Part shown: piece by piece, positions 10,601-22,944 of the stretch
Layout of the letters: every line of letters starts with the position of its first letter
Position numbering within the stretch: the first letter of the stretch is position 1
Source: Apoderus coryli
Taxonomy: Eukaryota; Arthropoda; Insecta; Coleoptera; Attelabidae
Reading direction: 5' to 3'
Length of the DNA: 64,000 nt
NCBI GenBank assembly: GCA_911728435.2
Contig: OU452203.1
Span: 12,545,651-12,609,650 of the forward strand
Made by a program: the position numbers and the translations under genes
Notes under the pieces: model-generated
What the model was told of the DNA's origin: nothing
Database searches by the model: none
Seen by the model: the letters and a program-made list of their open reading frames with translations, nothing else

Positions 10601-10825
10601 TTTTCGAACACATATTTGCTAAAACCGAACTTGAGTATACAGGGTTATATCAAAATAGGTATATTTACAATACTATTAATTTGAATCAAACAGTATATTA
10701 TCGGCAGATATTAAGAAATTATATTTGTATATTGACAAACTTTTGGATATAATAAAATGAACAATTTATATTAATTTTGCGACAGAGTTGATGTTAGAAC
10801 AGTTGCGACACGAGGGTGGGTATTA

Positions 10826-12280
10826 GGGTAGGCCAAAAAAGGCAATTTGTTTTTTTTTAGCAAATATAAGAAAGGCTATAATAGTGGAAAATGTGTATGA
10901 TGGCAATAACATTTCATATTTAATTTGGGTCGGATTAAATATTTTTTAGCAGCGCCCAGGGGGGCCTAAATTTTTTTTGTTATTATTATTGTGACGGGCT
11001 GGTGCGCAAAATAGAAAAACTAATGCTCTTAACTTTCAAATTAAAGATGGTATCTTATAAAACAAAATTATCTGGGTCCCGATATTATAAGAGTAGTAGA
11101 AACATACCATAGTTTCTATCTGTGTACAACTCGTAGCTTGAATCAAGATCCAGCAAACAAATTAGTTACCCTTTCACTGACCCAGTATTCTTATTCTTAA
11201 ACTTGTTTTTTGCAGCATATAGTGTTCACATATCGTTTTAAATTTTAACAAGTCTTTTCTAGCTCCAAGGTTAGCTCAAAATGGGCATTAACTTGCATTA
11301 CTTTGTTGAAAATTATCTGTACTAACCATCCAAAGATGCCTGACAGCGTATTCTAATAATTGTGGTTGCGTTTTGATCTCAAACAACATAATATGTGAAT
11401 TTACTTTTAAACAAAGTCAGGTAAAGTTTTTAAACCATCCGATGGATCACTTGGCTGTGGTTAACCAACGAGAGTGCGACATTTTTCCTGAGTTTGTTTC
11501 AGCCAGATTTTGGGGATACTCTCCATCTCGAACTGTCGACATTCATGTCTTTAAAATGAATAGGGGCGATTTTGTAGTAATTGTCGTAATGAAAGTTTAT
11601 TAGCGTGTAATAGGCATATTCTCCATTGTATTGGCTCATTCACATGAATTTTTATTAGCGCAGTTACGCCACCTTTCCATCAAATATTGACATTGGTATA
11701 CCGTCATGCCCAATTAATTTAAATATTTAGTGCGATTTTCAATGTACCCTAAAATTCCATCAGCGATATCTTTTGCACGAGCTTGATTGATGTCGAAATA
11801 TGAAGAACCTGTTTCTTCGATTAATGCAATGAGTTTCTCAGTTTTAGTTATACGACAGAAATTTTCAAAAATTATGGTTTGATCCTTCCTTCCGTCAAAG
11901 TAAAGACCTTTGACTAATTTTTTTACGATCTCTGTCCTCTTCTTGAAGTTGATAAAAATGGTAGTCTATAGAAATTAAATGTACCTACGTCTTCTCCTGT
12001 TCGCACCATAATGGATATAATTTTTAATGTTAATAAAGAGACTCATCAAATGTACAAATAAATATACATTTGTTTGAGTTTATTAACCTGTTTCCTAACA
12101 TTTTTTTTACATCGTTTTTTTTTTTTAATAAAAAATAAAAAAAAATTGTGGTACCTGGGATTCTGGCAGATTTTTCTGAATACGGCCTAAATTTGTTATG
12201 ATATCTGATGAATACTAGTCTCACCTTTTGATGACTAGTCTTTTCCAGAAATTAAAAAGAAAATTCGGCCCACCCTACTA
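10826..12280 (-). mobile_element. Decayed DNA-transposon-like element
   Basis: Short matching inverted sequences, TAGGGTAGGCCAAAA near 10834 and TAGGGTGGGCCGAA (complement, near 12262-12278), enclose a protein relic of a family common in repetitive DNA of insects and cnidarians. The boundaries are a proposal from this terminal match only; no clear target duplication was found. Confidence 0.4.
11570..11965 (-). pseudogene. Transposon-associated protein relic (YFDGRKD family, hAT/KRAB-A-like repeats)
   Basis: The minus-strand translation contains FKKRTEIVKKLVKGLYFDGR, then KDQTIIFENFCRITKTEKLI, ALIEETGSSYFD, and RAKDIADGILGYIENR. After stops and a deletion follows ICLLHANKLSLRQLLQ. This motif order matches a multicopy protein family often annotated as uncharacterised or KRAB-A-like in insect genomes, with an RNase-H-like fold related to hAT transposases. 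The copy has several stops and has lost the segment between IENR and ICLLHANKL. Function: none expected. Confidence 0.6.
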
Positions 12281-13832
12281 TAGGTATATCTGATACAGAT
12301 ACTGCAGGAACGGTAGGCATATTACATTCGTCAAATTATAATATTTAAAGTGTAATTTAATACAAATAATCAACATATTTTAAGTTTATCCAAAGACTGA
12401 ATATGGTTGACGGTATTTTTCTTTTGTTTGTACAAGGTTATATTTGAAATTGAATTTGGAAATATATTATTATTTGTAAAACATAAAATACACAATGTAT
12501 TTGGTGCTAGTCATCAAAGAACAGGTAAATCAATAGGAAAATGCATTTTCACCATAAATTCTGCAACTTTATGTCGTATAACCAAATAGACCAAAGTCTT
12601 GCTCGAATCCAATTTTGAGTTTTTCAATTTTATTAAAAAGAACATACCTTTGTTCTCTTTCTGTTTATATTAGGAAGTACTGAAATGTACTAAAACAAAT
12701 TTATTTAAAAACATTATAGGACATTTTCTCAATTGACTTTACAGATTTCAATTAAAATAATTTATAGAGGATTATTTCTTAGATATTGGCTATTTTCCTC
12801 GCCATACCATACTAGAATTTAGAAAATTATAAAGTCATATTATTGGAATATGTGATTGTAATTTTGCTATATTATTCTTCCGTACTACTGAAAAACAGCG
12901 AATGTCCATTTTACTTTCCCGACCCATAAGTCATCAGCATGCGAAAAAACATAGAAAACAAATGAGAAAAAAACTTCTATATTTTTTTCCTGGATTAAAC
13001 TCTTCTCATACCCTCGTTACTGTACTAATTAATAATATGATTCTAATTAGGCCGTATCAATGATTTTAAATCTAAAATTTGTCTTCTATCGTAGTGTCGA
13101 TCTGAGAGACACTGTATAATTTGTGTTAGACAATGTATTTATAACTAAACTAATTTAAAATTCTTCTCATTAATTTAAAATATAGAAAAATTAATTATTC
13201 TAAGTTCGCAATTCAATTATTTATAACTTATTACTATTACAATTTCCAGCTGTGATTTAAATAACATACGTACCTATATGAATATGACCAACAAAAAACT
13301 ATTTGCAAATATTACCCAAACAAAGAAAGAAAATACATTGCATGCATAATGTATCCCTGTAATAATAAAGTAAAAAAAACAATCAATTTATCGTACAGTG
13401 TGAGCCATAAGTGCCCTAAAGCCTCGCTACATCAGTTAAATTAAATATTATTATATTTTCACTCAGATCAGAACTTGTTAAGTTTTGGCATAGCACCATA
13501 TTGTTGCCTTTCAATCATTTATTATAAAACTTTCTGATATTTGAAAATTAATAAAACAATTTTTTTCAAGAAATTAATAGGTTCTTTTTATACTATATGT
13601 AATAACTCATCAGATAGACCTTTTTTTTTTATTTCATCATGAGTAAGTAGATACGATCTGCATTTGAAATAATTATTAGATAAAGTACCAGAGATCTGTT
13701 TTCCTGGCTCTTCGTAAATTCCACAATAATTGCAAATAGAATTTCTAAAAGCTGATTTTTAAAGAACTTTCGGATTTGATTAAAATAAACATAATATAAA
13801 ATTTAGAGAAATGTATGAAATCTTTATTTGAG
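12281..13832. other. No gene recognised; AT-rich intergenic sequence
   Basis: Only short random open frames (for example 12407-12589 plus). No RNA gene and no repeat shared within the window. Confidence 0.4.
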
Positions 13833-14897
13833 TCAATAGAACGATATATTATATAATTGAATGTTTAAAAAGATGATTTCATGAAAATGCTGACCGCTGC
13901 TACGCATCAAATGGTTCATACGCTGGGTCCAATTTTGGCATACTCTCTCCAACATATCGGCCGGTATTTCACGAATAAATTCTTCAATATTGGCTTCCAG
14001 TGCGTCAACCGTTGCGGGCTTGTCCCTATAGACATGCGCCTTAACATAGCCAGACAAAAAATAGTCTAACTTAAATCCCACGATCTAGGCAGCCTATTGA
14101 CCGACCCCAAACGTGAAATAAACTGTTCATCGAATTCGCTTCCCAATTAGGCCATTGTTTCACGTGCTGTGGAGCATGTGGCCCCGTCTTATGCTGCAAC
14201 CACATATCAGCCAAGTCCAGCTCTTCCATTTTAGGCAAAAAAAAAAGTATCATCATCGCACGGTAGCGCTCGCCATTCACAGTTACATTCCTGCCTTCGC
14301 CGTCTTTGAAAAAGTTCGGTACAATCATGCCACCGGCCCATAATCCACACCAAACAGTGCATTCTTCGGGATGCACGGACAGTTCTTGCAATGCTTCTGG
14401 CTGCTGTTCACACCGAATACTGCAATTTTGCTTGTTCACGTATCCATTTAACCCCTGAACACAATGTTCCGAAGAATTGGATCTTCATTCAACTTTGTCA
14501 GCGCCCATCACCAAAAGTTAGCCGTTGTGGTAGGTTGTGTGGCTCCATTTCTTGCACCAGCTGTATTTTAAAAGGTTTTCACCCAAAACCTTCCCAATTG
14601 CTACGAACAGCGCCGATTCGATAATTCATGGTTTCAAACAACACTGGGAGATACAGCTACGATATTTTCCTCTGTCCATACTATACGTATGCGTGTTGGT
14701 GGTTTGATGTCCAATAATGTAAATTTGGTGCGAAATTTAGTCACAAGATTGCGAATAGCCGCCTCAGAAGGTCGCCCAAACTGACCATAAAATTGAAGAA
14801 GTGTACGATGCACTTTCTTAACCGAGCATGAATTTTGATAATAAAATTCAATAAAATTAAAATTATACACGAAACTGAACATGTTTAACAGTAACAC
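13833..14897 (-). pseudogene. mariner-like transposase pseudogene
   Basis: Minus-strand pieces in family order. The N-terminal HTH region (14640-14860) has FIEFYYQNSCSVKKVHRTLL, FYGQFGRPSEAAIRNLVTKF and FTLLDIKPPTR. A broken middle (14440-14634, several stops) corresponds to the linker and first catalytic Asp. The core (14071-14439) has VTVNGERYRAM and FFLPKMEELDLADMWLQH; the second catalytic motif here reads HKTGPHAPQHV instead of QDGAxxH, so the Asp is lost. The C terminus (13870-14081) has LDYFLSGYVKAHVYRDKPAT and IREIPADMLERVCQNWTQRM. At least two frameshifts; not functional. Confidence 0.85.
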
Positions 14898-16920
14898 GTC
14901 ACACGAAAACAGCTGAGCTGCAAAAAACAGTTTTGCTAAAAAATCACCCGATAATTCTTCAAAGCCCTTTGCACCTCCACCTGATTCTTATTTGACCGTT
15001 TCATAAAATTTGTAAGGCTTATTTTTTAATTCCTGTGATATACGATATTTATAATACTTATATGACCTTACCAATGTACGAAAGAAAATAAAAAGTATTA
15101 TTTTAGAACTAAAAACACTGAAACTTTAATCTTTAATGCTTCATCTAAAAATCTACCACCATCCACCACTGCGTGACGTGACAACCGATTTTGTAACGAC
15201 TTCAAGGAAGTTCCGATAGTGATACATACTTATATTTGAGATATTTCAAAAAATGAACCATACTGTATTTATCACTAGCACAGTCACCTACCTAATTAAT
15301 TTCAAAATAGCATTCATTACGAAAAAATATTAATATCCAACTGTCAGCGTTGACAATAACACTAATGTACTATAGCTGTCCCATTTATTATAAGAGACAA
15401 TTATTTGTAACAAGACAACAAGCTGTGTTGACATATTGTGGAATACAGTGGTACATTTCATTTTTGTTATGTTTCAAATCTGGAACAGTTAATTAAAATT
15501 AATATATGCAGAACTATGCATTTTTACTATATGAATAAGTATACAGAATGTTTCCCAAATATATTATATTTTCATTTTACCATTCGTGGTTGAACTCAGT
15601 TAGAATTTTGTAGAAGTTTAAATTTGCTTGCTATAACCTAGATTAGCCCAGTTCATTACTATGAAAGCTTGTGATGCACTGCGACCTGAAGATGCTCCTT
15701 TCTCTAGAGGCCTTTGCTTTGGAGCTTTAAGCAACTCCATCAGCAGCCGGTTAGTATCTCCCCATCTTGTATGAGCGAAGGCGACGCACTCCATTATTTG
15801 ATTTGGTCCTCATCTCTGTAGAATTTAAAATTGTCCGATCCTTCTAGGTCCAGTCAATGTTCCGTAAGAGACTGTGTTAATTCGTAGCCCGCTCTTGCTG
15901 AGATCCAAATAGGCTTCCGTCCATGGTGATTCAAGATTCCTAGGAGGTGCTGCCTTGTTGCCTAGGCATTGTTATATATTTTTTAAGCTAAATGTAGGAA
16001 CTTGACTACCTGGGCATCAGAGTAAAGTGCGGTATCGCCCTCTGATATTTTGCTTCAAGTTGAATTTCCTACACCTTCAAAACACAGTAGCAGTAGCAAA
16101 ACGTGAACTTCAATATTTATTAACCATTTATTGTCATATTGAATTTAGTCCAAAAAACCGTGACACAAAAAGAGATGAAATTTTAAATCGATGGCACATT
16201 TTGCTCTATAGTTCAAGAGTACTTTTTCACGTTGAATATGATCCAACTTATCTTATGCCAATAAAAAAACGAGTAACTATTGAAGCAATTTGAGGTTAAA
16301 GACCTTATTGTTCTATATAACCAATGAGACGAGATTGAGTAAAGGACTGCTCTACAGGTTGAACCTACTGAACTACTGCGGCATTTGCCTCTAGAGTAAC
16401 GAAAGAGCCACATTGTTTTGAGGCCCCATTTTTCACGTTTAATATAAATATTAATAGAAGCAATAGCAACTTAAAGCTCGGTATCAGCAAATGGGAGAAA
16501 ATTTTCAACAATTTAAAACTGACGCACCTACGAATATACAGCCTGTAGTGAATTACGGTGCCGAATAATCTACAATTAGGGTCACAAAAAATTTGAGGGT
16601 AAAACAAATTCGTGAATGCTATGAAGACACTTTATATTCTGCAAAGGAATCCGTATACAAGATGAACAAAAGAAGTACACAACATAATAGACCATGTCTT
16701 TTCCACAACCAACAATTCGCAGAAGCTTTTGTCAAAACGATGATGAAGAAGTCCAAACTATAATAAGTAATCGTTTTTAAACGGTTCTACAAAATTTTGT
16801 GTAGATATGATTTGCCGAGACGACTTGGGTTTGTACATAACTTTTAAAGTGTGGATACTGCCAAGGAGAAAACGAGTTTCTTGACAGAGAAAAAACTGTC
16901 GCAATGCATTAATGCCGTTC
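14898..16920. other. No gene identified; a GC-richer unrecognised patch at 15660-16020
   Basis: Most is ordinary AT-rich DNA. The patch 15660-16020 is less AT-rich and on the minus strand keeps partial frames (for example YLDLSKSGLRINTVSYGTL and ECVAFAHTRWGDTNRLLM), suggesting an old coding relic I cannot assign. The open frame at 16027-16293 (plus, 88 codons) shows no recognised motif. Confidence 0.3.
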
Positions 16921-16924
16921 GGAT

Positions 16925-17402
16925 CACAGTTTCACTCGGCTGTCCTTTAGGCATTCGATGTTAACCTTTCGCCGTAGTTTCCTTCCCTGTTGTGGTCGTT
17001 TTGCAGGTAGATGTAGGGTCATACTGGATCGCACAAGTCACTTTATGTCGGTCACGAGCGCGGACAATTACATAGTCGATCATATGCAAGTACTTAGAAC
17101 TTGGATGTTGCCATGTCGTCTTAAACTTGCCTTTTTGTCTAAAAAGAGTCTTTCTAATAACAAGATCTTGTTCTACACATTTGGTAGACCGTTGGAGTTA
17201 CATTTTCCTACTCCTTCTTTGTCGATGGTATTAGGCCAGAGAGCAGAGTCTCGACTTACTTGAGCGTTGAAGTCTCCTAGCAGGATGATCTTGTCGGAGT
17301 CAGGAACGTTGGTCAGCAGTCTATCAAGCTGCTAGTAGTTTAATTCTTCGTCGGTGTCCATGTTTGGCGCGTACGTGCTTATAATTGTGTGCTCGCCAAT
17401 TC
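16925..17402 (-). pseudogene. RTE-type non-LTR retrotransposon relic: APE endonuclease domain
   Basis: Minus-strand translation: IISTYAPNMDTDEELNY, then QLDRLLTNVPDSDKIILLGD, FNAQVSRDSALWP and GVGKCNSNGL. After frame changes come RRHGNIQ (from a TTWRHPRSK-like segment) and SSMTLHLPAKRPQQGRKLRR. The STYAP and LLGDFNA motifs are hallmarks of the apurinic-endonuclease-like domain of RTE-class elements. The copy carries stops and has lost the rest of the element. A second, further deleted copy of the same stretch lies at 62.06-62.35 kb (minus). Confidence 0.75.
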
Positions 17403-19389
17403 AGGCTGAATTTGAGGCGAACGGTCATCAACCGCTCAGCTTTTATAACCCCCTATAACGGGTTCATGCTGCTGCACATCAGCAATCACGCGACGCCTGA
17501 CAGAAACTGAAGTCCGACCCAATGGCATAGTGTCTACGCACTGCTGCAATCTGTTGCTGGGGTGTCAATGGATGCGTGAGTAAAATGGTGGGTTCGCATC
17601 CTAGACGATGCTTAAGGGCACGGAATGGACGCCCTCTGGTGCGACGTACAACGAGACCAAAGTCGTCCACTTAGTTGTCGCACTGTTGTGGCTACACGCA
17701 GTGGCTAAAAAAAGTAGTGGTGCATTAGGGAAAGGCATAATCAGACAGTGATGTCGAGCGATTGAAAAACCCTCTTATTTTGAAGGTCTCTTTAACACGA
17801 CTGCATTGTGAACTTTTGCAGTCTGCTCTAAATTTTGTAAAATATTATACTACGTTGAAATGCGAATTGGTCGTTAGTTATTAACTATAATAATTCATAG
17901 CATTAATAATTAACATTTTTAATAAACAATTATTATATAATACATCTTTATCTCAATCTAAAATTTAATTCCTTTAATATTTATACCTTATTATAACCAG
18001 ATATACATAAAACTGATATTATCTCTCATACATGGCAGCTGGCGTTATCAGGCCTCGTTGGTAGTGATTTAGTGGTAACTGTTTTAAAATACTCTCAACC
18101 GAGTATATTCGTGTATATGTAGGTATGTGTTTTATAATGCAGGTGTTAAAAATAAATTATTTATATAATGCGATTGAGGTAGATATATCTAGACCAACAA
18201 ATTGTGTGTTAAGTGCTCTTTGTGATAAAACAAAAGAGATTGAAATATATTATCATACAAACAAATTGATATAAATTTAGTTGAAATCGACTACGTAAAA
18301 TTTTATAAGTATAATTTCTTCCTTTTTCTTTAAAAATGTTAAGAAATTGAACACGTATTTCGGCATAAAAATAACAAGCTATTAGAAACATCTCATTATC
18401 ATAATAAGCCCTTAAACGGAGAATATATTAAAGCATCATAGAGACTGGCGTTTTAAAGGTTCAGCGAAAAAAAAAGGATAACTTGAGGCCTACTACACCG
18501 CGGGTTAAAAAATATAAAATTACACCGATATAATATTAAGTAATATTAAGGATATTTACATCCAGTATTATAGGATTAAAGCAACAGCTAATAAAACCTC
18601 AAGTTAAATTTGCGGTGATTAATCGTGTCGAATTTTACTTGACGAAAATTTCTAATTAAGGAATTATGTTTAATAATTAAATTTTATAGGCTTGATGGTA
18701 GGGTAAACTTTTATGGAACAGAGCGCAGGATTTTTAGAATTTCTTTTAAAAACTCATTGTGACTTTAGTTCTTCAAATATTTTAACAAAATTGTAGAATC
18801 ACCCTGTTAGCGTTGTGGTGTAAAATATTTGACCTGGGTAACGAAACAGATCTAATTTTTTAAAATATACCAGTTAATCATTGAATTGTTGTTTATACAG
18901 GGTCACAAATTTTAACAAAATTTTTTACAAAAATTTTAACTGGAGTTAGAGAAAAATAAGATTTAACAGAATCTCCTTTCAAAAAATGTCCAACATTTTT
19001 ATTAAGGCTGAAAATATTTTTTCTATAAAGCATATTAAACTCCCTTTTGACGACGCCTATGACCGCCTGCCCAACTGATGTTTAAATTAGACATTAGTTT
19101 AAAGGTTATGATACAGCGCCATGTTGCCAAGTGCATCAATTTACCGAGTATGTAAAGTAAAAAATTTATTTACAAAATGTAGATGATTAAGTGACTTCAA
19201 TCATGTGAACATGCCAAAGAATGATTTTTGAACTTCCTGATGGTGACCGCTTGGTTCCCGCTTTCACTCTTATTGTTTAACGTGAGGTACTCAGCCCGAC
19301 GACCACGACAAGAGGGATCCCCTCCGTCAGGAATACCCCAAAGAGTAACAAAAAACACAGCAATTAATGCAAATAAGACTAGCACTACA
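17403..19389. other. No gene recognised; GC-rich unidentified patch at 17420-17680, then AT-rich DNA
   Basis: 17420-17680 is clearly more GC-rich than its surroundings and holds a 63-codon minus frame (RRTRGRPFRALKHRLGCEPT) that I cannot identify; it may be a relic of a different element. 17.7-19.39 kb is AT-rich and featureless, apart from a terminal-inverted-repeat-like ATACAGGGT at 18895. Confidence 0.3.
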
Positions 19390-19865
19390 ACAACAAATGT
19401 TCAAAGAGGCCAACGTTAACTTCACCACACTTGTCTATGCGCTTAATCCCTGAACTTCGGATACATGCAAAAAGTCCAGGATTATCGTGAATTTGATCCG
19501 CTGGAAAATAATTTTCTTCTTGTGCCTATACCTTTTGTATGTCATACGGGTGAAGGTTGATGCATCATTAATAAATTTCACACACAAGTCAGTTTTATTT
19601 TACTTGCCTTGACTGAGATATTCCCAATCTGTTTGCAATCTCTGTAGTAGGTACTTATGGAGGGTTCCTCTATTAGATTTAGTACATTTTGCCTTCCAGG
19701 TCCACCCGTTCGAGTTTGCAATGTACCAGTATCTCGCAAACGTTGTACTTATAACCTTTACAAATTTGTGAGGATTAGGCATGTTTTCCCTATTTGAAAA
19801 ACGTCTCCGGTATTAACTGCCGCCCGATTTGCACTTTCGGTGCATTTCATTTATTGTTTTAGAAA
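19390..19865 (-). pseudogene. mariner/Tc3-like transposase relic with the whole catalytic core deleted
   Basis: On the minus strand an N-terminal part (around 19600-19860: MHRKCKSGGS, RRRFSNRENMPNPHKFVKV, a degenerate ENPxTSTRK equivalent SNRGTLHKYLLQRLQ) is followed by LHPYDIQKV and YFPADQI. It then passes at once to the extreme C terminus, HDNPGLFACIRSSGIKRIDK and LFEHLL. The entire DDE domain between the YPYHLQRVQ-like and NPGIFERV-like segments is missing. It is the same family as the relic at 2.0-2.8 kb, with an independent, larger deletion. Confidence 0.6.
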
Positions 19866-20372
19866 TTTGCAAAAATGAAGAAGTAATGTACAATTCTGCA
19901 GAAATACAGATGGACTTATTTATCAGGTATTTTAATTATTATTACCAAAAATGTTCATTTGCATCGTCTCTACAATTGGCAACACCGTGAAAATCATTCC
20001 TACAGCTGTTCGTATGTTGGAAGCCATCTTGAAAAGTGGTTGTCATAGACGCCGATTTAACGGGGAAAAACGTGAGTTTGCCCTATTTTTTAAACATTGA
20101 ATAAAAATTCCGAAACATATTTGGAGGAAATTTTCAAAAGTAAGCTATTGCTGTGAAGCGCATAAAACGTGCTTCCAAATGATGTACCACTCGACCACTA
20201 CTGTTATTTCAAATTTTGGGGGTTGTATGGACCCATATACATAATTATTAGCTTTCAAATCAAAAGTTCCTTTTCTCTAATATTCATTATTGCGTTTTGC
20301 AAAATAATAATCTTATGCCGAACCCGGTAAAGTGCAAAGTTGTGTCATATACCTACTAGGGGAACGTTCCTT
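19866..20372. other. No gene recognised
   Basis: AT-rich spacer between two element relics; nothing identified. Confidence 0.35.
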
Positions 20373-20625
20373 GTTGATTTTGAATATAGAATTCATGACA
20401 CTGCATTGTCACGTTTGAAAAATACCAGGGATCTTGGTGTTATGTTCGATTCGCGCTTTACCTTCAGCGAACTCATAATAACGATGACAGCTAATGCATC
20501 CAAGGCATATGGTTAAATCATTAGAAATGGTAGATCTTTTCGCAATGTCAATACGCTAAAAAATTTGTACTTCGCGTACGTCAGGTCCAAACTCGAATAT
20601 TGCTCTGATCTGGTTGGGTTGTTAC
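20373..20625 (+). pseudogene. jockey-like reverse transcriptase fragment (C-terminal thumb)
   Basis: Plus-strand translation VDFEYRIHDTALSRL, then TRDLGVMFDSRFTFSEL, ANASKAYG, an in-frame stop, NTLKNLYFAYVRSKLEYCSD. The DLGV-DS..TF and LYFA.VRSKLEYCS motifs are typical of the region just after the catalytic YADD in jockey/R1-class elements. One nonsense codon at about 20515. No upstream palm domain or downstream tail survives here. Confidence 0.8.
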
Positions 20626-21142
20626 AAGCAAACCAATGAAAAAATATTTAAGTATATTAAAAAAAATGTATGCGTATATAGGGCCATCCACAAAGTATGC
20701 ACCATATGGAAAATTTATTTTTTAAGGGTTTTTCGACAAACAGTTATTCGTGGCAAAACTTTTTGCGTCCCCTAAAATTAAACATTCACTTACAAAATAT
20801 AGTAGAACAAGTAGTTTACGAGTAGTAAGTCATGACCATCTGAGTGAAGTTTTATTTTTTACCAACTTTTTAAAATTGGAACTACTACAAAAAAATTGTT
20901 AAAACGATAAAGAGACAACAAAATACACAACAATAATTGTGTCAATCGGGGTCAATTTTTTTGAAAAGTAAAAAATGTTCGAAGTTTTATCTAAATAGAA
21001 TATTTATTGCTAGACTTCGCCCTTTGATTGAAGATCTGTATGTGATTTGTTTCATTTATATTTTTTCAGGGTATTGTGCACTTATTACGATCAGCGTTAA
21101 TGGGAAGTGTAATAAGGTCTGTAAGGCCTTCCAATGTAATAC
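20626..21142. other. No gene recognised
   Basis: AT-rich sequence. The open frame 20937-21176 is not supported by any motif and runs into the hairpin. Confidence 0.35.
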
Positions 21143-21219
21143 CTCTCCGAGGGGGCAATTTGGTGGCGTAGAGTAATGGTTTGGATTACTCTCCGCCACC
21201 AAATTGCGCCCTCGGAGAG
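21143..21219. repeat. Near-perfect GC-rich hairpin (35-bp arms, 7-nt loop)
   Basis: Left arm 21143-21177 and right arm 21185-21219 match at 33 of 35 positions as reverse complements (CTCTCCGAGG...GAGTAAT). The loop is GGTTTGG. Its GC content is far above the flanks. Compact, recent-looking palindrome: a miniature inverted-repeat element, or a transcript-encoded hairpin (precursor-like size). Confidence 0.85.
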
Positions 21220-22416
21220 ATACAACATTCTGTATAATTGTTGAATGTCATGTAAATTTAATCAATTGTTGTACAGTCCAAACCATTTACCAGTATCGAA
21301 TGTTTGCTTTCAGAATAAACTATGGGTCGAAAACTTTACAATCAGCACTCGTTTTAAGGAACGTTATACCTGTCTTGTAATATTACTACGGAAACTACAC
21401 CACAAAAGAAAATTTCAGGCAAAATGATATCGGTATTCATATAGGACACGATATATAATACATTTTTTTTAATTTTTATTAAATACGTCGGCGGTGGTTT
21501 GTCCCATATTATATGAAAGAGAATAGGTAAACTGGGGATATACCTCTATAATTTTATTCAAAACAGAAAAGGCTTTTGGCTTGTGTACTGGACAATATTA
21601 GATATTGGAGTTTTCGAAATAGGTTTTAAATTGAAGGCAGGTAGTGGTCTAATATAGAAATTTGAATACTTCTATCCAGGTTATTTCGATTACATTACTA
21701 AGGATTTTTTTTAAAAACATCTTACAAAAGAAAAATGCTTTTAATATTTAATGGAGAAATGTAAAGTTTGAAATGAAAATCGGAAAAGTGATACACATTT
21801 TAGATAATAAAATGAATCTCCACTCGAATCAAATTAATTAACATTGTTGTATTGTACTATACTATGTATTTATGTTTCATTTTCTTTAATGTTTTGACTG
21901 CTAATGTATTGTATGTATTCTGTTATTGTGTACATCTACACATCGATGGTCCAGTTCTATATATTTACGGGTACCTACTTTTTAATTAATTAAAAACATT
22001 TTCTTTAGCATTTGATTTTAATATTTTAATTGAACCATGAGGATGGCAATTAACATCGCCGAAACTTCCTCTGAATTTTCGCGCAACAAATTTGGATGCA
22101 AGATAAGAAAAAGTTTGTCATTACTTAACTAGCGTGAAAAAATGCATTGAATTATACCGGGAAGGGTTTCGATCGATTATATGGAGAAACTACACTGTGA
22201 GACAATTTATAAATAAGCCAATGAATTATTTCTTCTAGCATCTCATCGTCTTCGATTTCTTCAAGAAATATATATGACAAACCTTCCATGTGGAGTCAAT
22301 CCGTTAATCTGATGACTGCGATTCCAACCGCTTGGAGGAAATCGGATAATAAGCGACGATCTCGTTCGCCCCGAGGAAACCGTAGCTTAAAGTGTATTGT
22401 TGTAATAGTCATATTT
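21220..22416. other. No gene recognised
   Basis: AT-rich DNA. A slightly GC-richer stretch at 22240-22400 shows no motif. No RNA gene seen. Confidence 0.35.
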
Positions 22417-22944
22417 TCATAACTGAAAGTCGATGTAGCCGTCAAGTTCAGGTACATAATAAGTTATAATAGTAAAATTTAAACACAGTTGAAGATTTTC
22501 TTTGAAATTACTGATATTTAAAAAAAAGCTGCTGAAAATGTTAATACTAACCATAAAGTAGTGCTCCGATTGGTTACAATTTGAACAAGCTATTCTAGAG
22601 CCCAAATAGTAGGAAACATTTGCCGCTGTTATTAAAAGCCGACCCATATTATAGATGGGCAACGACTGTGATAATCTGACAGGCTTATTATAAGAGAGAA
22701 ACGAATTCGTCATTAGCTGTCGACCCATGCCTCTGTTCGGTTCCCGTGAATTGGACTGAGGTCCTACTAAATTAAAGATTATAAAAAAACCAGCAATTTT
22801 GCCGCTATTCCACACAATTATTTTTTTAATGTAGTGCAGTTTAGGTTCCGGTATACCAATAGAAGCAATGGATTTAATAGAAGAAGACCTTATAGGTAAA
22901 GTGATGTTTTCTGCACTGATCACCTGGTTTAGGGTCATGCTCAA
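22417..22944 (-). pseudogene. Retroelement-derived coding relic, copy 2 of 3
   Basis: A 175-codon minus frame whose middle (residues ~60-115: GPQSNSREPNRGMGRQLMTN and QSLPIYNMGRLLITA) is homologous to the repeat copies at 4.6-4.86 kb and 31.7-32.15 kb. In this copy the position that is a stop in the other two is Gln, so the frame is open across the shared block. Outside that block no relation is seen, and the ends of the open frame are probably fortuitous. Protein family unknown. Confidence 0.45.
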
